Assembly (NCBI GenBank): GCA_002403205.1
Contig: DHHJ01000036.1
Location: 7,110-71,109, forward strand
From: Anaerolineaceae bacterium UBA4775
Lineage (GTDB): Bacteria; Chloroflexota; Anaerolineae; Anaerolineales; Anaerolineaceae
Direction: 5' to 3'
Length of the DNA stretch: 64,000 nt
Shown piece after piece: positions 48,262 to 55,909 of this stretch. The notes below the pieces were generated by a model that had not been told where the DNA came from, ran no database searches, and was given only the letters and a program-made list of their open reading frames with translations. The position numbers were made by a program, and so were the translations under genes. How positions within the stretch are numbered: position 1 is the first letter of the stretch; the number at the start of each line of letters is the position of its first letter.

Positions 48262-49434
48262 ATGAGGAAACAAGAAACTATGCGTGTGATTTACCCCTTT
48301 ACCGCTATCGTTGGACAGCAGCGAATGCGGCGAGCACTGATCCTGAATGCCATCGATACCCGGATCGGTGGCGTATTAATCCGCGGTGAGCGCGGTACTG
48401 GTAAATCAACAGCAGCGCGTGCTTTGGCGGCCTTGCTGCCCCCGGTTGAGGTGGTGCAGAACTGCCGCTTCGGGTGTGACCCCCATAAGCCCATCAGCTG
48501 GTGCACGGAATGCCGCGAGCGTTTTGAGGCCGACAAGAACGGCTTACCTGTCGAGACCCGCCAGACCCCCTTCATCAACCTGCCCATCTCCGCCACAGAA
48601 GACCGTGTGGTCGGCACCCTGGATATCGAAAAAGCGATCCAAAAGGGTGAGCGTCATTTTGAGCCAGGCGTTCTGGCTTCCGCCAACCGCGGGCTGCTCT
48701 ACATAGACGAGGTGAACCTGCTGGACGATCATGTTGTCGATGTTTTGCTGGATTCGGCCGCTATGGGCATGAACATCGTCGAGCGGGAAGGCATTTCTTT
48801 TGCCCACCCGGCGCGCTTTATCCTGGTCGGCACGATGAACCCTGAAGAGGGCGATCTCCGCCCGCAGCTGCTGGACCGTTTTGCCCTCTCTGTTGAAATC
48901 CGCGGCATCCTCGAACCCAGGCAGCGCGTCCAGATCATGGAGCGGAACCTGGCGTTCGAAGCCGATCCTGAGGCTTTTCGAAAGCAATGGCTTTCACGGG
49001 AAGAGGAGCTTTCAGAGCAGATCGCCAAAGCCCGCCAGCTGGTGGATAAGGTGCGTTACACCAGCCGTGACCTGCTGGTGATCGCCGATCTGACGGCAAA
49101 AATGCAGGTGGACGGCCATAGGGCAGACCTGGTGATCCTGAAAGCCTCACGGGCGCATGCCGCCTTTGAGGGCCGCGAAGCAATCAACCCGCGCGATATT
49201 GCCCTGGCCGCAGAGCTGGCACTCCCGCACAGGGTGAAGGCCGGCCCCTTCAGGCATTCCGAAATAGGCATCACCCAATTGGAAGAACAAATCGAGCAGC
49301 TTAAAGGCGCTGCATCGGAAGACGCCCCTGCCGATGACGAGTCCCAGACCGAGGCGGACGACGAACGTCAAAAAAAAAGTCTCTCTCCCCCCGCCTCGAG
49401 GTTAGCGACGAACCCATTGGACCCGAGTCCGTAG
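48262..49434 (+). CDS. Mg/Co-chelatase subunit I-like AAA+ ATPase (ChlI part of a ChlI/ChlD gene)
   Basis: AAA+ motor subunit of a metal chelatase. It begins VIYPFTAIVGQQRMRRAL and has Walker A GERGTGKST, a cysteine-rich insert (NCRFGCDP...SWCTECRE), Walker B LLYIDEVNLLDD and sensor GTMNPEEGDLRPQLLDRF. The start at ATG 48262 follows GGAG by seven bases; ATG 48247 and 48280 are alternatives. The normal frame ends at 49434 soon after an A9 tract. A -1 shift there continues into the von Willebrand domain frame to give a roughly 700-residue ChlD-like protein. Normal reading therefore yields the small subunit and shifting the large one. Such dual products are known for chlD genes of cobalt chelatases. 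Confidence 0.88.
   Translation: MRKQETMRVIYPFTAIVGQQRMRRALILNAIDTRIGGVLIRGERGTGKSTAARALAALLPPVEVVQNCRFGCDPHKPISWCTECRERFEADKNGLPVETRQTPFINLPISATEDRVVGTLDIEKAIQKGERHFEPGVLASANRGLLYIDEVNLLDDHVVDVLLDSAAMGMNIVEREGISFAHPARFILVGTMNPEEGDLRPQLLDRFALSVEIRGILEPRQRVQIMERNLAFEADPEAFRKQWLSREEELSEQIAKARQLVDKVRYTSRDLLVIADLTAKMQVDGHRADLVILKASRAHAAFEGREAINPRDIALAAELALPHRVKAGPFRHSEIGITQLEEQIEQLKGAASEDAPADDESQTEADDERQKKSLSPPASRLATNPLDPSP
49370..49379 (+). promoter_or_regulatory. Candidate -1 frameshift (slippery) site, A9G
   Basis: Nine A residues (49370-49378) followed by G. In the ChlI frame the codons are CAA AAA AAA AGT. A slip of one base back over A-AAA-AAA gives AAG next and enters the ChlD frame, which is open from the tract to 50375. 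A CCTCGAGG palindrome follows within 25 bases. Confidence 0.7.
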
Positions 49435-50375
49435 AACCCTCCCGGCAGGAAATCTTTAACGACGCCACCGCCCACTGGTGGGATGGCGGGAAAAAAGTCA
49501 AACCCGGCGAGACCTTCGAACCGCGCCGGTTGGATACCCCCCTGGATGAAATGATGCGCAAACAAAGCGGCCGCCGGTCTCAGACCCAGACGGACCGCAA
49601 GCGGGGGCGTTATATCCAGGCTCGCCCTGCCAACGGCAAAGCGGACGACCTGGCCTTTGACGCCACCTTGCGCGCGGCAGCACCCTTCCAAAAAGCCCGG
49701 GAGGATACCAAGGAAGATGTGGCTTTCTCCGTTCGCCGTGAAGACTACCAACGCAAAGTGCGTGTGCGGCGGGCGTCGAACCTGATCCTGTTCCTGGTGG
49801 ACGCCTCCTGGTCGATGGCAGTGGCAGAGCGCATGGCAGCCACCAAAGGCGCCATTCTTTCGCTGCTGACCGATGCCTATCAACGCCGAGACCGTGTGGG
49901 CCTGATCGTCTTTCAGAAGGATCGTGCCACCTTGGTGCTGCCCCCGACCAACTCCGTGCTGCTGGCCCAGCATGCCCTGGCAGATATCCCAGTGGGCGGA
50001 AAAACCCCGTTAAGCGCCGGGCTGAATATGGCTTACGAGGTCCTGAAAAGGGAAAAAGTCCTCCATCCCGACATCTTCCCCTTATTGATCATCCTGACCG
50101 ATGGTGCGGGTAATGTGTCCATGGGCAACGGCTCGCCCCAAAAGGAAGCCCATCAGTACGCTGAGCAAATCGCCCACGAGGACGTCCGCTCCGTGGTAAT
50201 CAACATGGAACACGAAGCCTTTGACCAGGGCCTGGCCCAGGCGCTGGCCGATCACCTCAACGCCAGCTGCTATACCCTGGATGAACTGCGCAGCGATACC
50301 CTCTACCGCGCCGTGCAAAACGAGATCTACTCCAGCCCTGGCGGTTCCCAGAAAAGCAAAACCCCCAAACCTTAA
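49377..50375 (+). CDS. ChlD-like von Willebrand factor A part of the chelatase gene
   Basis: The downstream frame of the same gene. From the slippery tract it runs KSLSPPRLEVSDEPIG (an acidic/proline linker), then FNDATAHWWDGGKKVKPGE, RKRGRY, and a complete VWA domain beginning at about 49770: LILFLVDASWSMAVAERM (MIDAS DxSxS), IVFQKDRATLVLPPT, and GGKTPLSAGL, which holds the MIDAS threonine. The frame has no stop between the A9 tract and 49530, where the first ATG occurs, so it is most naturally the C-terminus of a fused ChlI-ChlD protein. An independent start at ATG 49530 is less likely because no ribosome-binding site is seen. The large CobN/ChlH-type subunit is not in this window. Confidence 0.85.
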   Translation, partial: KSLSPRLEVSDEPIGPESVEPSRQEIFNDATAHWWDGGKKVKPGETFEPRRLDTPLDEMMRKQSGRRSQTQTDRKRGRYIQARPANGKADDLAFDATLRAAAPFQKAREDTKEDVAFSVRREDYQRKVRVRRASNLILFLVDASWSMAVAERMAATKGAILSLLTDAYQRRDRVGLIVFQKDRATLVLPPTNSVLLAQHALADIPVGGKTPLSAGLNMAYEVLKREKVLHPDIFPLLIILTDGAGNVSMGNGSPQKEAHQYAEQIAHEDVRSVVINMEHEAFDQGLAQALADHLNASCYTLDELRSDTLYRAVQNEIYSSPGGSQKSKTPKP

Positions 50376-50566
50376 CACCTTGTACACAGGCATTGCAGCT
50401 GCAAACAAGCCACCAGGTTGCGGGCGTCATTCTCCCCCTTGCCTGCCAAGGGTTAGTGATTTTCTGAATGGTGGGCGAAGATTTCCCCCAACAGTGCCTG
50501 GATTAAAATATAGCCACAACCCCGGACTTCACCGGCTAATCTTCGGGGTTCAATGAGCCGTGAACC

Positions 50567-50809
50567 CTAAACAGTCTGCTCCACCTGGATATCCGGGAAG
50601 AACTGGCGCAAAGTGCCAGCCACCCAGCCCTGCAAGGTGGCCGGTGAAAGCGGGCACTCCTCGCAAGCCCCACCCAGGCGGACGAAGACTGTACTCCCCT
50701 CAATCCGATCCAGCTCAACGGCTCCCCCGTGGTACTGTTCAATATAGGCATTGAGCTGATCGATCAAGCCGCGGACTTGCTCTTCAAAGGTGTACTCCTG
50801 CTCAGTCAT
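50567..50809 (-). CDS. NifU-like C-terminal (Nfu) iron-sulfur scaffold protein
   Basis: An 80-residue Nfu domain carrying a labile Fe-S cluster for delivery to apoproteins. The CxxC motif is Cys49-Cys52 in GGACEECPLS, and YHGGAVELDRIEG is the family's beta-strand region. ATG 50809 has AGGAG eight bases upstream and is better than a start 39 bases further up. It is solitary, converging on the chelatase gene. Confidence 0.88.
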   Translation of the reverse strand: MTEQEYTFEEQVRGLIDQLNAYIEQYHGGAVELDRIEGSTVFVRLGGACEECPLSPATLQGWVAGTLRQFFPDIQVEQTV

Positions 50810-51044
50810 GGACACTGCTCCTGTAAGGTGTGTGCTTCCCCAAATCATATCATAAACGCTCTCAGGCGGGCAAATTCCTCCGCAATTTGACAGCCACCAT
50901 TCGTTTTTAAAGGAGTGATTGGATGAGCAGCCTCGAATGCTTTTTCAGGATAAAACACCCATCGAAACCATTAAAAGCCAATTAGAGATTGAGGTTTTGA
51001 TTGATTTGGCATTTGTTTTGCACTGATGATGGTCAAACTTTAGA

Positions 51045-51050
51045 TATAAT
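51045..51050 (+). promoter_or_regulatory. -10 element of a near-leaderless promoter
   Basis: Perfect TATAAT nine bases before the ATG at 51059, so the transcript would start within about one or two bases of the start codon. A TTGCAC at 51018-51023 is a -35 candidate but with a long 21-bp spacer. No Shine-Dalgarno sequence precedes the ATG. Confidence 0.5.
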
Positions 51051-51058
51051 GGCCTGAG

Positions 51059-51970
51059 ATGAAACAGTTTCGATTAACCTTGATAATCTCATGTGTGCTG
51101 ATCGGATTGGGGGTCTTCATCATGCAGCAATCTGAATACGTGCAATCCGCCAATCAGTCCGAGATGGGCGGGCTTCCTGTTATGGAGAACAACCAAGCAT
51201 CCCCGGTTGCCCACCCTTCCTCCACCCTCTCGCATACCAGGACCGAAAGGGTCCTAACAGGCGTGGTTGCAAAAAATGAAGGGGAGACCACAGCCAGTTA
51301 TCCTCAAGAAGAGGGTTCCAACATCAGCAGCGATCCATTCCAGGCCGCTTCATCTGCCGAAACGTCTTTCGAGGCCAGATCAGAAGAAACAGAATGGTCT
51401 TTAATTGATGGGGACACCGTCACAACCCAAAGATTGACCCACAATGTGGCCGTCAAGGTTGCCAATCCTCTCATCCCTGCGGGAAACGGCGCTTCAGGCG
51501 GGCCGGCGAAACCGCAAACACCCTATCGTTTGACCACGCCTCACGTTGAGGTTGAGGCATCCAACTGGCTTCAATACGGCGACGAAAACGGTGAGCGGGA
51601 GGACCCGGTGCCTTTCGTGTGGCCTGCGGAGAAACACTGGCTTAGCGGTTATAACTATTCGATCTATCATCCTGGGATTGATATCGCCGCAGATTGGGAC
51701 GACCTGGTTTTTTCTGCTGCCAGTGGCAAGGTCATCACGGTTCATCATTCCAACCGTGGGTATGGCAATATGGTCATAATTAACCACCTTAACGGGTACC
51801 AAACACTGTATGCACACCTGAACACGATCCTGGCTGAAACAGGCAACTTTGTTATTCAGGGGCAACCGATTGGGCTGGCAGGCACCACCGGCAACTCGAC
51901 GGGGACGCACCTTCATTTTGAAATCTACTTTCGGGGTGGGATCGTTAACCCCTGGCAGTTCCTTAAATAG
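51059..51970 (+). CDS. M23-family (LytM) peptidoglycan hydrolase
   Basis: Exported or membrane-anchored zinc metallopeptidase acting on peptidoglycan cross-bridges. An N-terminal hydrophobic helix (LTLIISCVLIGLGVFIM) is followed by about 160 residues of low-complexity Ser/Glu/Thr-rich stalk and a C-terminal LytM domain. Zinc ligands are His204 and Asp208 in YHPGIDIAAD and His286 in THLHFEIY, with the YAHL motif His253 completing the active site. The ATG at 51059 has a near-leaderless promoter. It is otherwise solitary, 380 bp upstream of a DnaA-box cluster. Confidence 0.92.
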   Translation: MKQFRLTLIISCVLIGLGVFIMQQSEYVQSANQSEMGGLPVMENNQASPVAHPSSTLSHTRTERVLTGVVAKNEGETTASYPQEEGSNISSDPFQAASSAETSFEARSEETEWSLIDGDTVTTQRLTHNVAVKVANPLIPAGNGASGGPAKPQTPYRLTTPHVEVEASNWLQYGDENGEREDPVPFVWPAEKHWLSGYNYSIYHPGIDIAADWDDLVFSAASGKVITVHHSNRGYGNMVIINHLNGYQTLYAHLNTILAETGNFVIQGQPIGLAGTTGNSTGTHLHFEIYFRGGIVNPWQFLK

Positions 51971-52209
51971 TAAACCCGTCAAGGTTCAGCCAGAGGGGGC
52001 CTGTGATGAACACCATCAAAACACCCTGTGTCCTGCCTGCAGGGCAACCCTAAGGGCATGAACTGAGGTTTTCCCCCATACATGCTTCTTTTCTTAACTT
52101 TCTGTCGGGCAATCGTAGGGTGAAAAGCGTGCGTGCGTCAAGTTGTTCACGCCGTTTTTCGCTATACTGTACCTATAACCGTTTCAAAAGCAGATTTTCC
52201 CCTCCAGAG
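51971..52209. other. Intergenic region with possible small transcript
   Basis: Between the M23 gene and the ABC-F gene there is no convincing coding frame. TTGTTC at 52143 and TATACT at 52163 (14-bp spacer, shorter than ideal) could start a plus-strand transcript that would end at the hairpin 52210-52238, giving an RNA of about 70 nt. The low promoter quality makes this tentative. Confidence 0.3.
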
Positions 52210-52244
52210 GAGAGCCAGGCCCGGCGGACCTGGCTCTCTTTCGT
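52210..52244 (+). terminator. Intrinsic terminator-like hairpin
   Basis: A perfect 10-bp stem GAGAGCCAGG / CCTGGCTCTC (52210-52219 and 52229-52238) with a 9-base loop, followed by a short T-rich run (TTTCGTCTT). It would end plus-strand transcription just before the DnaA-box cluster. Confidence 0.65.
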
Positions 52245-52254
52245 CTTCCACAGC

Positions 52255-52349
52255 TTTTCCACAGGGATTTGCGGGTTATCCACATGTTTTCAAGCCGTAT
52301 TCCACACAAATTCACGTGGTTATCCCCCATTTTCTCATCTTTATCCACA
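52255..52349 (+). other. Cluster of five phased DnaA-box-like 9-mers; candidate replication-initiation or DnaA-control site
   Basis: On the plus strand, in one orientation: TTTTCCACA (52255), TTATCCACA (52276, consensus), TATTCCACA (52298), TTATCCCCC (52320) and TTATCCACA (52341, consensus). Start-to-start distances are 21, 22, 22 and 21 bp, close to two helical turns, so all five lie on one face of the DNA. A weaker TCTTCCACA lies at 52244. dnaA and dnaN are not in the window, and the flanks are only moderately AT-rich. It could therefore be oriC or a DnaA-titration or regulatory site. Confidence 0.6.
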
Positions 52350-52353
52350 GGTT

Positions 52354-54034
52354 TCATGCCCCAATCAGCTGGAGGGCCCTCGCAGGGGTGATCTCCACCA
52401 CAAGGCCTGCAGGGCTGAAGCGCCAGATGACCTGGGCAAACCGCTCGATAAAATAACGGTCATGCGCACTGGCCAGGATCGTGCCCTCAAATCCGCTCAG
52501 GGCAGCTTCAAAAGCCTCCTGGGATGGCAGGTCGAGGTGATTGAGGGGTTCATCCAGCAGGAGGAAGTTGCAGCGGCGTGCCACCAGCAGTGCCAGCATT
52601 AAACGCGAGCGCTGCCCATAAGATAGGGACCTCACAAGCTGGAAGACCTCGTCACCGCTGAACAGAAAGCGGTGCAGGAAGGTGCGTGCATCCGAGTGGC
52701 TGGAAAGATCACTGTTCTTCTGCAATGAATCCAGCACACTCAACCCGGGTTCCAGCATTTCCTGCTCCTGCGAGAGGTAGCCGGGATGAACACCGCTGCC
52801 AAAAGTGAACCCGCCCGAGATAGGCGGCACCTCACCCAGCAGGGTCTTGAACAGGGTGGTCTTACCGATGCCATTGGGACCTACCAGGGCAATCCGCGCC
52901 CCCAGGGTGACGGTTTGGGTGATGGGCGGCAGCAATGCACCTTCGTAGCCGATGCACAAACGATCCAATTGCAGTGCCATTCGCCCGCTGGGGGGAGTCT
53001 CAGCAAAATGCATCCGTAAACCCCAGCCCCGGTGTGGCTTTTCCAACGCACCCTCATCCTCAAGATATGCAATCCGTTTCTCCAGTTGTTTTGCCCGCCG
53101 GACCGTTTCCAAACCCCGGTCTGCAAAGAACCCGGCAGAAAACCCATCGGTGTTATTGGGGTCCGCTTTTCCGCCTTTGTGCGGTTTGGCCTGATTGCGT
53201 ACGGACTGAGCAGCCTTTTTCAGGCGCTTGATCTCTTCTTGCTGATCAATGTATGCCCCCATAGCCGTTTCGAATTCGGCTTGCCGAATATCGATATACT
53301 GGCTGTAGTTTCCCGGATATTCATGCACGCCCTCCCCGCCAGGAGGAAAGGCAATGATCTTGTCGATGACGGCGTCCAAAAAAGCGCGATCGTGGGACAC
53401 AAGCAAGATCCCGCCCGGATAGGAGCGCACCCAATCCTGCAGCCAGGCGCGCATCGCCAGGTCGAGGTGATTGGTCGGTTCGTCCAGCAGCAGCATGTCC
53501 GGTGCATCCAGCAAAACGCCAGCCAGGGCCAGGCGCACCTTTTGTCCCCCGCTTAACGCCTGGATGGGCGTATCCTGGGGTAAGTCGAGCAATTCAAAAC
53601 CGGTCAGGATGGTTTTGCGGACGCCTTCCAGTTCCTGTGCGCGGGCTGATGGGCTGCAACGCGGCCGTGTAGGTCGCAATGCAGGCGGGGTCTTCCGGCG
53701 ACCGGGCCAAGGAGACACTGGCGGCCTCAAGCTCAAACAGGGATTCCTCCAGATTGACACTAAAGCGATTGAGGTATCCGCCTGCTGTTTCGTCAGGTGC
53801 GAAAACAATCCCCTGGTGCAGGTAACCCACCCGCAGATCAGCCGGTGTAAAAGATACACTGCCGGCATCCGGCGATTCTTCCCCTGCGATGATGTTGAGC
53901 AACGTGGTTTTGCCACACCCGTTGTGACCCACCAGCGCGGCGCGTTCACCCCGGTTGAGGCTGAAGGTTACTTTTTTGAGGACGGCCAACAGGCCGTATG
54001 ATTTCGATAGATTTGATACAGATAACACATTCAC
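52354..54034 (-). pseudogene. ABC-F ATPase (ribosome-protection/translation factor type) interrupted by a one-base frameshift
   Basis: Soluble twin-ATPase protein of the ABC-F group, which includes antibiotic-resistance ribosome-protection factors (Vga, Msr, Lsa types). The first half (to about 53650) holds Walker A GHNGCGKTT; the second half holds SGGQKVRLALAG, LLLDEPTNHLD, the inter-domain linker, then Walker A GPNGIGKTT, signature SYGQRSRLML and LLLDEPLNHLD. The two halves lie in different frames. One extra base in the GGG runs near 53643-53653 (plus strand) would explain this, and removing it gives QPISRAQELEGVRKT with about 559 residues overall. Everything else is intact, so a sequencing error or a very recent mutation is likely. 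The GTG at 54034 is probable, 54028 possible. An attenuation leader precedes it. Confidence 0.88.
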
Positions 54035-54045
54035 CTGCTTTCTTA

Positions 54046-54097
54046 AAACAAAAACCAAGGGAAAGCCCTCGGTTGATGTACCGTTAAACTGCTTTCC
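54046..54097 (-). terminator. Attenuator terminator in the ABC-F leader
   Basis: On the minus strand GGAAAGC (from 54097) pairs with GCTTTCC (ending 54060). Between them lies a smaller CGGT/ACCG helix, and a T-rich tract TTGGTTTTTGTTTT follows just before the ABC-F start. The second arm can alternatively pair with a second GAAAGC lying next to the start codon, and TTCTTAA after the leader stop can pair with TTAAGAA downstream. Competing structures of this kind are the hallmark of attenuation. Confidence 0.7.
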
Positions 54098-54111
54098 TGG
54101 ACGTTAAGAAT

Positions 54112-54132
54112 TTACAGACGAATGCGGATCAT
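54112..54132 (-). CDS. Leader peptide MIRIRL of the ABC-F attenuator
   Basis: A six-codon frame, ATG ATC CGC ATT CGT CTG TAA, with AGGAG six bases upstream. It starts about 20 bases into the predicted transcript and stops 15 bases before the terminator stem. The peptide contains Arg-Ile-Arg, a +X+ pattern (basic-any-basic) like those at which macrolides stall ribosomes in other resistance leaders. Stalling could block terminator formation and switch on the ABC-F gene; this is inference. Confidence 0.7.
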   Translation of the reverse strand: MIRIRL

Positions 54133-54160
54133 GCACAACTCCTACTTAGAGAACACCCTT

Positions 54161-54189
54161 ATTATACACCCGACCACCCCAGGCTACAA
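54161..54189 (-). promoter_or_regulatory. Promoter of the ABC-F leader transcript
   Basis: Minus-strand TTGTAG (54189-54184) and perfect TATAAT (54166-54161) with 17 bp between. Transcription would start near 54154, giving a leader of about 120 nt. Confidence 0.7.
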
Positions 54190-54224
54190 GATTAGGCCAG
54201 GTTGCCTGCCAGGTTTCCCCCCTC

Positions 54225-54258
54225 GGTGGAGCAGCGCCCTTCAGGGTGCTGCTCCACC
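54225..54258. terminator. Long perfect hairpin between the MFS gene and the ABC-F promoter
   Basis: GGTGGAGCAGC (54225-54235) pairs with GCTGCTCCACC (54248-54258), and the intervening CCCT/AGGG extends the stem to about 15 pairs. There is no U-run on either side. It lies just after the MFS stop (54382) and before the ABC-F promoter, so it probably ends or stabilises the MFS transcript. Confidence 0.55.
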
Positions 54259-54381
54259 GCCTGGCTTCAGGTGAGCAATCTCATCTTGCTCACCGCCGAA
54301 ATATTTGGCTTTGATCGGCAGGTACAGCTCAAAGATGTATTCTGGCTGGCTCGAGGTCCGTGTGGATAATCAATAGCCGGT

Positions 54382-55833
54382 TTAGGCTGCCGGCGGCAGT
54401 TTTTCCGCGATTTGCGGGACCTTCTCCGTGATCCCAAATAAGGCCAGGATTGAAATCAGGAACAGCAACCCGAAAATGCCCATCAGGACGGTAAAACCGA
54501 CGCCGTCCCCAATCGGGCCGCCGATATAGGCGCCAATTGCACCAGCCCCTGCGCCCGCCAGGTTATGAATACCCAAATAGCGGCCGGCCTCCTGCTTAGG
54601 GACCAAACTCGTACCTAAAGCCCAGCTGGCGGAGTAAAAGAATCCGGTTGCCAGCCCGATCAAGACACCGCCAATGTAAAGGACAGTCGTATTGGGTGAA
54701 ACAATGACGATAATGGTGCCGATTAAAGCCACAACACCACTTAATGCACACACCGGTTTTTTTCCGATCTTGTCACTGATCCAACCAGCCGGAATGCTGG
54801 AAATAAAAATGGCTAACCCGACAAACAGCATCAACTGGCCGAACATCTCGCCAACATTGAATTCTTGCAGTGCTCCAAAACGTTCCTGCAGGTAATACAC
54901 CGCGAAAATGGATAAGTTCGTAGACCCTACCAGGAAGGCCAACCGGTTGATCACCCACCAGGTGAATGACCGGTCAATCGCTTTTCCTTGCCCGCCCAGG
55001 CTGATCTGAACACTACCCCAGACACCCAGGATAACCGCCACGACCATCCCCAAAACAGCCACGGTGATCGTCACGATCAGTGCGGAAGATTCCGGCAGCC
55101 CCGTTGAGAGTCGATTGAAAAAGTTAACACCAGCCCCGGAACCCAGGATGACCGCTGTGAAAACAGCCGTCATCAAAACCAGGCGCAGGATCGGTTTCCA
55201 ATCCAGTTTTGAGGTTGGTTCTTTGACCGGTTTTTCCGGGGCAAACATGGTAATGGCAATCGACAATAACACAATCGCGCTTAAGGCAATGATTCCAGGC
55301 CAATAGTTTCCGTCACCCACCAGCCGGGCAATCACAAACGAGACAAAGATCATCGGTGCGGGCAGCTCAAAGACGGCCTTGACCCCGGAGAAGATGCCAT
55401 GCTTTTCCTCGGGAACAATATCCGGGATCAAGCCCTGCAAGGCACCATGCCCCGTGTTGGCAGATAGCATCGATAGAATATAAGCAGCAAACAGGAACCA
55501 ATACCCTGTCATCCCTTCCAAGGTGGCCGCAATGACGCCGATGAGGACATATACAAATACTTCCGTCCCCCCGCCAATCAGGATGAAAGGCCGGCGCCTG
55601 CCAAAACGAGACGAACTGTGATCCGAAAGGATTCCCACCACCGCTTGGACCAGCACTGCTGTCATCAACCCCCACAAACGTAGATTGCCCAATGCTGCGC
55701 CTTTGACGGATTCGTCAACAAAATTGCTGAGAATGAGTGGCACAATCAGCGCCAAAGTTTGCGAACGGGCTGTGAGCGCAAAATAAAAGATATTAATGGT
55801 GATGTAGTCGTACCAGCGAATTTTCCTGTCCAT
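54382..55833 (-). CDS. MFS transporter (GPH/SLC45-like)
   Basis: A 483-residue major-facilitator transporter with about 12 hydrophobic segments. Family features are the SRFGRRRPFILIGGG loop after the second helix and the basic loop in GWISDKIGKKPVCALSG between helices 8 and 9. GPH and SLC45-like members import glycosides, melibiose or sucrose. The ATG at 55833 follows GGAGGAGTGCTG; an upstream start at 55917 would overlap the next gene. A TATAAT lies at 55864-55869 (minus strand). It is next to a putative glycosidase on the same strand, so it may import that enzyme's substrate or export a product. Drug efflux next to the ABC-F gene is an alternative. Confidence 0.85.
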   Translation of the reverse strand: MDRKIRWYDYITINIFYFALTARSQTLALIVPLILSNFVDESVKGAALGNLRLWGLMTAVLVQAVVGILSDHSSSRFGRRRPFILIGGGTEVFVYVLIGVIAATLEGMTGYWFLFAAYILSMLSANTGHGALQGLIPDIVPEEKHGIFSGVKAVFELPAPMIFVSFVIARLVGDGNYWPGIIALSAIVLLSIAITMFAPEKPVKEPTSKLDWKPILRLVLMTAVFTAVILGSGAGVNFFNRLSTGLPESSALIVTITVAVLGMVVAVILGVWGSVQISLGGQGKAIDRSFTWWVINRLAFLVGSTNLSIFAVYYLQERFGALQEFNVGEMFGQLMLFVGLAIFISSIPAGWISDKIGKKPVCALSGVVALIGTIIVIVSPNTTVLYIGGVLIGLATGFFYSASWALGTSLVPKQEAGRYLGIHNLAGAGAGAIGAYIGGPIGDGVGFTVLMGIFGLLFLISILALFGITEKVPQIAEKLPPAA

Positions 55834-55909
55834 CAGCACTCCTCCGATTAAATGATCATCAACATTATAAATTAGTTTGTACTTGAACTGCCCAACCTGC
55901 AGCAAGGCA

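Noticed and set aside
49530..50375. Independent VWA gene starting at ATG 49530
   Set aside because: No ribosome-binding site, and the frame is open further upstream to the A9 tract, so a fused product is more likely.
53650..53949. N-terminal 100 residues of the downstream ABC-F frame
   Set aside because: Upstream of about 53650 that frame is out of register. It is noise next to the true ABC-F first half in another frame.
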